The notes under the pieces: generated by a model | The model's input: only the letters and a program-made list of their open reading frames with translations | Databases searched by the model: none | Told to the model about the DNA's origin: nothing | Program-made: the position numbers and the translations under genes | Assembly (NCBI GenBank): GCA_913009865.1 | Contig: CAJVYK010000110.1 | Coordinates: forward strand, 1-6,304 | Direction of reading: 5' to 3' | DNA: 6,304 bases | Origin: an uncultured bacterium | GTDB lineage: Bacteria > Planctomycetota > Phycisphaerae > Sedimentisphaerales > Anaerobacaceae | In this document: positions 1 through 4,973 of the stretch, piece by piece | Position numbering within the stretch: the stretch's first letter is position 1 | How the letters are laid out: each line of letters begins with the position of its first letter

Positions 1-17
1 CCAAGCCTACAGTTAAC

Positions 18-707
18 TCAGTTCTTTTGTTTGGTCTTTTTAATTCGGTTCACAATGACGGGTAAAACTGCAAAGGCCGCCAGCAGTAAAAATGCCAGCA
101 ACACCTGGCCGGTGAATATGTCCTGCACCGCCTTTATCCGGCTGAGCTGCCGGCCGGCATAAGCATAAACCAGAGAGCCGGGCAAAATGCCAAGTGAAGT
201 TGTCCAGAGAAAAGTTCGTAACGGTACATTTGTCAGCCCGGCAAAAGTGTTAATTAGAAAGAACGGGAATATGGGAATAAAACGCAGTGTCAGCAGATAG
301 TAGGCGCCATTACGGTCAACTTCTTCGTTGAATTTGGCAAGTTTATCGCCATACCTTTGCTGTATCCATTGCCCTGCGATATATCTGGCGAAAAGAAAGG
401 CAAGCATTGCCCCGGTTGTGGCGGCGATGTTCACATAAATCACCGTAAAAAAAACCTTATACAAAAAACCGCCGGCAAGAGTTAAAATTGTCGCTCCCGG
501 CAGAGAAAGACCGGTAACCACGATATAGATGACAATGTAGGCCAGTACCGAAAGCAGATAATTCTGATTCGAGTACTGTACTAACTTTTCGGCATTGCTC
601 TGCAGACTTTCAAGATTTAACTTTCCACCAATGCTTGTAAATCGCAGGCCGATTATCAATGCAACCACAATTACGCCCAGGATTATCCGCTTAAGATTTT
701 TCTTCAT
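18..707 (-). CDS. TVP38/TMEM64 family (DedA superfamily) integral membrane protein
   Basis: An inner-membrane protein of about 229 residues with the SNARE-associated/VTT domain (PF09335). Numbered from this ATG: hydrophobic segments near 7-22, 51-70, 74-86, 88-110, 138-158, 168-186 and 202-221. Family motifs are LSLPGATILTLAGGFLY (67-83), GAMLAFLFARY (99-109), and the signature LRFIPIFPFFLINTFAG (141-157) with LPGSLVYAYAG (175-185). The arginine and the glycines of the re-entrant loop are present. Relatives in this superfamily have been linked to lipid flipping or small-molecule transport and sometimes oxyanion resistance; the substrate here is unknown. It is the last visible gene of the operon and overlaps the upstream gene by 17 nt. 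The start is uncertain. The ATG at 707 gives a normal N-terminus but has GGAG 13 nt upstream. A GTG at 719 (four extra residues) has AGGGA 6 nt upstream. Only 17 bases remain after its stop. Confidence 0.9.
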   Translation of the reverse strand: MKKNLKRIILGVIVVALIIGLRFTSIGGKLNLESLQSNAEKLVQYSNQNYLLSVLAYIVIYIVVTGLSLPGATILTLAGGFLYKVFFTVIYVNIAATTGAMLAFLFARYIAGQWIQQRYGDKLAKFNEEVDRNGAYYLLTLRFIPIFPFFLINTFAGLTNVPLRTFLWTTSLGILPGSLVYAYAGRQLSRIKAVQDIFTGQVLLAFLLLAAFAVLPVIVNRIKKTKQKN

Positions 708-1344
708 AACCGTTGTCACTCTCCGTCCCTGTTCTTTTTTGCAGCGATTTCAAATCCTCAAAAGTATCTACATCATACCACTGCGGCAACAAATGCACTT
801 TTCGCCTGTGCTTTTTTAACGTATTGATAGTCTGCCAAAACACCCTGTCAGTGCTCCAGCAGATTTGCTCAAATGCCTCTGGTAAAAAGGAGTCGCCCGA
901 AAAACCTATCAGGTAATATCCCCCGTCAGCAGCCGGCCCTATTACCGCATCGTGGCTGTCAAGTGCCGTAAAACTGCTGTCAAGAAAATCCGCCGGCAGG
1001 TCCGGACTGTCGGAACCGATTACAACAGCCCTGGAGAAACCATCGGCGAAAACACATTGAAAGGCATTTTTCATTTTTTGGCCAAGGTCGCCGCCGGCCT
1101 GGGCAATGTACGAATACTCTTTGCCAAGCCAGCTCTGAAATCGTTGTTGGGCATCTGCCGGCTCGAAAAATATTTTCAAGTTTACGTTTAGATTTGCTAA
1201 AGTAGCCAGGATGTCAACGACGAAGTTTTTGTAAACTTCTGCTGCACGCTTTTGGCCGAGCTGTTCAGCTAATCGGGTCTTTACCCTGCCGGGTGTGGGA
1301 TATTTTACGAACAAGATGACACAACTGTTATTGTCAGGGTTCAT
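691..1344 (-). CDS. TIGR04282-type glycosyl/nucleotidyltransferase (rSAM/selenodomain-associated transferase 1)
   Basis: A 217-residue cytoplasmic protein of the DUF2064/TIGR04282 family, with a GT-A-like fold related to CofC-type nucleotidyltransferases. The N-terminal FVKYPTPGRVKTRL (12-25) resembles the nucleotide-binding loop of sugar nucleotidyltransferases. GGDLGQKM (84-91), VIGSDSPDLP (108-117, with the metal-binding DSPDLP), GPAADGGYYLIG (136-147), WSTDRV (163-168) and DVDTFEDL (191-198) are all intact. The family is found with ArsS-like radical SAM proteins and TIGR04283 transferases. It may make an activated sugar or nucleotide intermediate, or act as a glycosyltransferase; neither is provable here. 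The ATG is preceded by AGGTGG 11 nt upstream, slightly far but usable, and starts 22 nt after the arsS stop. The 3' end overlaps the next gene, which suggests translational coupling. Confidence 0.9.
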   Translation of the reverse strand: MNPDNNSCVILFVKYPTPGRVKTRLAEQLGQKRAAEVYKNFVVDILATLANLNVNLKIFFEPADAQQRFQSWLGKEYSYIAQAGGDLGQKMKNAFQCVFADGFSRAVVIGSDSPDLPADFLDSSFTALDSHDAVIGPAADGGYYLIGFSGDSFLPEAFEQICWSTDRVFWQTINTLKKHRRKVHLLPQWYDVDTFEDLKSLQKRTGTESDNGYEEKS

Positions 1345-1366
1345 TTTAATTTATGCCACCTGTGCC

Positions 1367-2350
1367 TTAGGTATAGGTATTTTCGATTTTTACAAGTGAG
1401 CCGGTACAGCTCGAGCCGGCACCGGCCGTACAGCAAAAGCAGTGCTCGCCGGTTATTATCTCAAGGCCATCGGAAAGAACATCTTCCAGTTGTTCAATCG
1501 TTACGCTGTTGCCTGCAGTATCGATAATAGGCAGCCCCAGTGCCTGATTGAAATCGCAATTGTACAACAGTCCGGCGTAATCGACGCTGACAAGATTGCG
1601 GCACATGATGTTTTCCGCTGCATCTGGATTGAAATTTTCCGTCAGGAGCTGCAGGTACTGTTCAAGTTTGCCGTTCGCTTCCAGGAATTGTCTGAATCGC
1701 CCTATAGGCGCATTTGTTATCGTAAAAAGCCCGTTGAACCGAACCCCATAGTTTTCACTAAGCTCTTTTCTGTAATCCGCCTGGAGCTGGTCCTGCAGAC
1801 CGGGCAGAAAATCGGCCCCCGGATTATAAACCAGATTCAGTTCCAGCCGATCATCCACGCCATAGCCCAACTCATTAAGCATCTTCAACGCTGCTATGCT
1901 CTTCTTAAAAACGCCCCGCCCACGCTGCCTGTCAACGTTCTCGCCGGTATAGCAAGGCAGCGAAGCTATCAAAATCACCCTATGCTCGCTGTACCATCCG
2001 GGAACCCAATCCATACCCGGCTCAAGAAGCACCGTAAGATTCGTGCGAACCATAAGAGCCGATGCCGGCTCACAGGTATTATCAAGAAAAAACTTAAAAT
2101 CAGGATTAAGTTCAGGACAGCCCCCTGTTATATCGACAATAAGGCCTCGCCGCCTGCCCAGAAAATCAATTATCTTCGACATAACCAGCCGGCTCATCAC
2201 CTTTCGCCCCGCCGGTCCGGCCTGCACGTGACAATGCTCACAGCTCTGGTTGCACATATCGCCCAGGTTGACCTGTATTGTCCGCAACTTATTTAACTTT
2301 AGAAACTGAGGATTTATCCTTTCCACCATTTGCCTAAAATCCGGAATCAC
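1367..2350 (-). CDS. arsS: ArsS-type radical SAM/Cys-rich protein (rSAM/selenodomain family)
   Basis: A 327-residue radical SAM enzyme. The [4Fe-4S] motif CNQSCEHCHV gives CX3CX2C at C33, C37 and C40. DITGGCPELNP (73-83) matches the family's SAM-proximal GG(A)PE motif, and LPCYTGENVDRQRGRGVF is at 131-148. The C-terminal DUF3641 (PF12345) domain carries C250, C265 (LLYNCDFNQALGLP) and the final HCFCCTAGAGSSC with C304, C306, C307 and C315. Characterised ArsS transfers a 5'-deoxyadenosyl group to dimethylarsenate in arsenosugar synthesis; applying this here is inference. Some relatives use selenocysteine in the Cys-rich part, but all such positions here are ordinary Cys codons and the gene ends in TAA. 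The start is GTG, supported by AAAGGA 8 nt upstream; an ATG seven codons later lacks a comparable site. C78 and C306 sit where I recall Ala and Gly in relatives. The partner transferase genes lie on both sides. Confidence 0.88.
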   Translation of the reverse strand: MIPDFRQMVERINPQFLKLNKLRTIQVNLGDMCNQSCEHCHVQAGPAGRKVMSRLVMSKIIDFLGRRRGLIVDITGGCPELNPDFKFFLDNTCEPASALMVRTNLTVLLEPGMDWVPGWYSEHRVILIASLPCYTGENVDRQRGRGVFKKSIAALKMLNELGYGVDDRLELNLVYNPGADFLPGLQDQLQADYRKELSENYGVRFNGLFTITNAPIGRFRQFLEANGKLEQYLQLLTENFNPDAAENIMCRNLVSVDYAGLLYNCDFNQALGLPIIDTAGNSVTIEQLEDVLSDGLEIITGEHCFCCTAGAGSSCTGSLVKIENTYT

Positions 2351-2371
2351 TCTAACGTCCTTTCTATCGAA

Positions 2372-3121
2372 TCACGCTTTAGCTTTGCTGTAGTACCTGG
2401 CCAACCTGTCTGGACTGACACCAAATCTGTACAGAGTTACCAGCAGTATATTTCTCAGAGTCGTATAAAAAACTCCTTCTTTTTCCCATCGACGAGCGGA
2501 TGTTTTGACCTGGTCGCGCAAGATAAAAATTTTATCGCCCCTTTTCTTAATCCGCCGCATCAGTTCCACGTCCTCCATCAGGGCAATCTCTTTGAACCTG
2601 CCGATTTTATCAAAATAGTTTTTTCTTATGAAAATCGCCTGGTCGCCGTAAGGAACACGCGTTAAACGTGAGCGAAGCCGTGCCCGTGATGCAATCGCCC
2701 TGAGCCAGAAATTGTCCGAGTCTATCCCCAAATCGAAGGCCCCGCCGACATATTTTTCATCATCCAGCACCTCTGCAATTCCCTCAAGCGCATCGGCTGG
2801 CAGTTCTGTATCTGCGTGCAGAAAGATTAGTATATCCCCCCCGGCCAGAGCCGCCCCTGCGTTCATTTGTTTTGCCCGGCCCGGCTCGCTGACGGTTGTA
2901 ATTATGTGCCGATGACGAATGCTATTGATTGTTTCACCGTTGGGGTCGGCATCGACAACTATTATCTCGCAAGCTTTATCACTCTGCCGGCTGAGGATTT
3001 GTTCTAAACAATCGTTGATTCGCTCTGTTTCGCGCAGAACGGGAATTACAATTGAAAACCTGTATTCATTTGACGCTTGTCCAGCCCTTCCGAGGGACGG
3101 GACTTGCCGAGTATGCTCCAT
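2372..3121 (-). CDS. TIGR04283-type family 2 glycosyltransferase (rSAM/selenodomain-associated transferase 2)
   Basis: A 249-residue cytoplasmic GT-A fold glycosyltransferase. The nucleotide-sugar binding start is FSIVIPVLRETERI (22-35), then VVDADPNGET (55-64), EPGRAKQMNAGA (79-90), and the metal-binding DxD-like FLHADTELP (100-108). GGAFD (126-130), YGDQAIFIRK (158-167), LMEDVELMRR (181-190) and TSARRWEKEGV (207-217) are hallmarks of the TIGR04283 group, which co-occurs with ArsS-like radical SAM proteins and is now named for arsenosugar biosynthesis. The sugar donor and acceptor are not known from sequence. The first 20 residues precede the fold and look non-conserved. The ATG at 3121 is nonetheless the only plausible start, because no GTG, TTG or ATG codon follows before the core. 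Its ribosome site (AAAGG) is weak. It is the first gene of the operon; the next gene starts 21 nt after its TGA, in the same frame. Confidence 0.9.
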   Translation of the reverse strand: MEHTRQVPSLGRAGQASNEYRFSIVIPVLRETERINDCLEQILSRQSDKACEIIVVDADPNGETINSIRHRHIITTVSEPGRAKQMNAGAALAGGDILIFLHADTELPADALEGIAEVLDDEKYVGGAFDLGIDSDNFWLRAIASRARLRSRLTRVPYGDQAIFIRKNYFDKIGRFKEIALMEDVELMRRIKKRGDKIFILRDQVKTSARRWEKEGVFYTTLRNILLVTLYRFGVSPDRLARYYSKAKA

Positions 3122-3143
3122 AACTATGGCCTTTTTTGCTCAT

Positions 3144-3172
3144 ATCATCCGCGAAAACAGCGGTTTTGACAA
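3144..3172 (-). promoter_or_regulatory. Candidate sigma70-type promoter for the downstream four-gene operon
   Basis: On the minus strand TTGTCA (3172-3167, 5 of 6 matches to TTGACA) is followed after exactly 17 nt by GATGAT (3149-3144, 4 of 6 matches to TATAAT). Transcription would begin near 3137, giving a leader of about 16 nt that contains a weak AAAGG ribosome site before the ATG at 3121. Such matches occur by chance, but the position in the only large intergenic gap supports it. Confidence 0.35.
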
Positions 3173-3195
3173 GCCAAAAAACCATAGGTTTTGGC
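3173..3195 (-). other. Intergenic hairpin between the nif and rSAM modules
   Basis: The minus strand reads GCCAAAACC, then TAT, then GGTTTTTTGGC: an inverted repeat of 9 paired positions with a 2-nt bulge and a 3-nt loop. It lies 52 nt upstream of the glycosyltransferase start and abuts the predicted -35 box. It could be a terminator for read-through from the nif side (the T run sits in the 3' arm, which is not classical) or an operator-like palindrome for the promoter next to it. Confidence 0.35.
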
Positions 3196-3244
3196 GCACA
3201 CCCCCGAAAGCCCCCTAATTGACTGCGAGAAGAATCAGGTTGGC

Positions 3245-3267
3245 AAAAAAAACTCGGCTGATTTGCC
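3245..3267 (-). terminator. Possible weak terminator after the ferredoxin gene
   Basis: Starting 14 nt past the ferredoxin stop, the minus strand reads GGCAAATCAGCC, a 3-bp GC stem with a 6-nt loop, then GAG and eight consecutive T (plus-strand A8 at 3245-3252). The stem is short, so this may be a leaky or inactive intrinsic terminator. An alternative fold pairs GGCAAA with TTTGCC around the T tract. Confidence 0.3.
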
Positions 3268-3280
3268 TCTCCAAACTTTG

Positions 3281-3583
3281 CTAACAGAGAAGAAATTCCT
3301 CGATGGCAGTCGCTTCTTCCAGTGCATCGAGAATTTCGTCAATTTTTTCCTCTGTCACCTGCCCGTACCACCACCCGGCCGGGTAGATTACCATAACAGG
3401 GCCCTGCTCGCAAAGTTTCAGACAGCCGGTGCTGGAAATCATAACGTCAAGTCCACGGTCAACTATTTCGTTTTCCAGGTACTGCAGCAATGAAGCAGCT
3501 TCTTTTTTATTGCAGACTCCCTGCGGCTGGCCGTTGAGCCGAAAGCTGTTGCAGATTAAAATGTGATATTCCGGTTTTTGCAT
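3281..3583 (-). CDS. Thioredoxin-like [2Fe-2S] ferredoxin
   Basis: A 100-residue soluble electron carrier of the thioredoxin-fold [2Fe-2S] family (Clostridium pasteurianum 2Fe ferredoxin type). The four cluster ligands are in the expected pattern: C11, C24, C54 and C58, that is CX12C followed after 29 residues by CX3C (STGCLKLCEQGP). YPAGWWYGQV (67-76) is the conserved aromatic stretch after the cluster, and VTEEKIDEILD forms the last helix. A further cysteine, C100, is the final residue and is not a canonical ligand. Family members are often encoded within nif clusters, and the clostridial protein is known to interact with the MoFe protein. Position directly after nifB therefore suggests electron delivery to cofactor assembly or nitrogenase (inference). 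The start is well supported: AGGAG lies 6 nt before the ATG. The 73-nt gap from nifB contains no clear terminator, so cotranscription is likely. The closest alternative, a NuoE-like or hydrogenase subunit domain, would normally be longer or fused. Confidence 0.92.
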   Translation of the reverse strand: MQKPEYHILICNSFRLNGQPQGVCNKKEAASLLQYLENEIVDRGLDVMISSTGCLKLCEQGPVMVIYPAGWWYGQVTEEKIDEILDALEEATAIEEFLLC

Positions 3584-3656
3584 TGTCTTCTCCTATTGGT
3601 TACTGGTAACTGGCAGGAATTAAGAACTCCTAACCCTTATCACTTAATTTCCGGAC

Positions 3657-4925
3657 TCATCCACATCCTCCGCCGCCCCCACCGTCCTGGTCGCACTGGC
3701 AACTGCACTGTGTACATTTCGCCGGCGAGTGTATTTGTCTGCCCTGATAGACGGCTTCAAGATTTTCCTCGACCGGGCCTTCGGCCAGGATAGTCTTGAT
3801 ACCCTGCTGTTTCAGCACCGTTCGTGGGGACCGGCCGGCCCCGCTGACCAGTACCGCCCGGCAGTCTTTGAGAACTTCAGCAAGCCCCAGCCATCGGCTA
3901 TCACCGCCTCCCCTGGGCGGGGTCTTACGGGACTCGACAAAATCCGATTTGCCGTCTTCCCAACGAAAGACCATCAGCCGATCCACCTCGCCCAGATGCT
4001 GATTTACAAGAACACCTTCCCTGCTTGCCACCGCAACACAGGGCCGGTTCTCGCAAGGCTCAAGCGGCTGGGCCGCGGCGTTCTTCAGGCAATCGAGGGA
4101 ACCATCAGAAATAGTCTCGCTCAACAGTCCTACGGCATCGGCACGGCAGCGGCTGCAGTGATGCATTTGCCGAATATACAGGGACGCTTCGGCCCGGATT
4201 TGAGCCACCAGTTCAGCCAAAGGCGGCTCGATATCACCCATAGCAGTGCCGGCAACCGGATACAGCGCAATGCAGTTCTGAATGTCGGCGCCGAGTTCGG
4301 CTACGATTTCGGCAACCTGAGTGATATGGCCGTCGTTAACACCTGGAATGATAATCGTATTGACCTTGACTGTTATACCAGCGGCCTTGAGATCGCGAAC
4401 TGCGCCCAGCTGCCTTTCAAGAATAATTTCCGCGCCCTTCTGAGCACGCAGAACTCTCTTATCGTCACGAACCCAGGCGTATATCTTCTCACCGATAGCA
4501 GGGTCAACTGCACTGATAGTAATGGAAACGTGGCTGACTTTCAGAGCAGCTAAATCCTCAACATAAGGAGCGATGTTCAATCCGTTCGACGCCACGCAAA
4601 ACAGTATTTCCGGATATTTCTTCCGCACCAGGCCCAGTGTCTGAAGCGTTTCGCCAGGAGTGGCAAACGGGTCGCCCGGCCCGGCGATACCGACAACTGT
4701 AATCCGTTTATCATTTGCCATTACCTTATCCAGGTAATACAGGGCCTGGCCCGGGGAAAGAACCTGGCTGGTTACCCCCGGCCGACTTTCATTGACACAA
4801 TCGAATTTGCGGTCGCAGAAGTTGCACTGGACATTACATTCGGCAGCCACCGGCAGATGAACACGACCGAATTGACCGCACACGTCACCATTAAAACATG
4901 GATGTTTATTTACATCGAACGCCAT
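3657..4925 (-). CDS. nifB: FeMo-cofactor biosynthesis radical SAM protein NifB with C-terminal NifX-like domain
   Basis: NifB fuses two [4Fe-4S] clusters and inserts a carbide using S-adenosylmethionine, giving NifB-co, the 8Fe precursor passed to NifEN. The 422-residue protein has the family layout. HPCFN (8-12) precedes the radical SAM CX3CX2C motif at C30, C34 and C37, which is followed by the diagnostic DRKFDCVNESRPGV. The SAM-binding GIAGPGDP is at 79-86, VNTIIIPGVND near 188-198, and HHCSRCRADAVGLL at 255-268. From about residue 295 to 398 follows a NifX/NafY-like dinitrogenase cofactor domain (VAVASREGVLVNQHLGEVDRL, later LVSGAGRSPRTVL). This fusion is common; stand-alone radical SAM NifB also exists. 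The last 20 residues form a tail with C404, C407, C409, C411 and C421 and six consecutive glycines. The ATG start is supported by AAGGA 7 nt upstream. It is probably cotranscribed with nifN upstream and the ferredoxin 73 nt downstream. Confidence 0.97.
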   Translation of the reverse strand: MAFDVNKHPCFNGDVCGQFGRVHLPVAAECNVQCNFCDRKFDCVNESRPGVTSQVLSPGQALYYLDKVMANDKRITVVGIAGPGDPFATPGETLQTLGLVRKKYPEILFCVASNGLNIAPYVEDLAALKVSHVSITISAVDPAIGEKIYAWVRDDKRVLRAQKGAEIILERQLGAVRDLKAAGITVKVNTIIIPGVNDGHITQVAEIVAELGADIQNCIALYPVAGTAMGDIEPPLAELVAQIRAEASLYIRQMHHCSRCRADAVGLLSETISDGSLDCLKNAAAQPLEPCENRPCVAVASREGVLVNQHLGEVDRLMVFRWEDGKSDFVESRKTPPRGGGDSRWLGLAEVLKDCRAVLVSGAGRSPRTVLKQQGIKTILAEGPVEENLEAVYQGRQIHSPAKCTQCSCQCDQDGGGGGGCG

Positions 4926-4973
4926 TATCTATTCCTTATCACAACAACTTCTCAGCCATATCTCGCTGCCATA

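Noticed and set aside
1367..1470. Selenocysteine in the Cys-rich end of the ArsS-like protein
   Set aside because: All Cys positions in the final motif are read from normal Cys codons, no in-frame TGA occurs in the gene, and the stop is TAA.
1442..2296. Long plus-strand open frame opposite arsS (284 codons)
   Set aside because: It lies wholly antisense to a clearly conserved radical SAM gene, has no recognisable domain, and its composition follows from the codons of the opposite strand.
3599..3610. Inverted repeat GTTAC-TG-GTAAC between nifB and the ferredoxin gene
   Set aside because: The 2-nt centre is too short for an RNA hairpin, there is no T tract, and a 12-nt palindrome is weak evidence for an operator.
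3729..4553. Long plus-strand open frame opposite nifB (274 codons)
   Set aside because: It is antisense to nifB, whose motifs are unambiguous, and the translated protein has no family resemblance.
4926..4973. Possible NifN-NifB read-through fusion, as the two genes are in the same frame
   Set aside because: Fused NifN-B exists in Clostridium, but here an in-frame TAG lies between the genes in addition to the nifN TGA, and nifB has its own AAGGA site and ATG.
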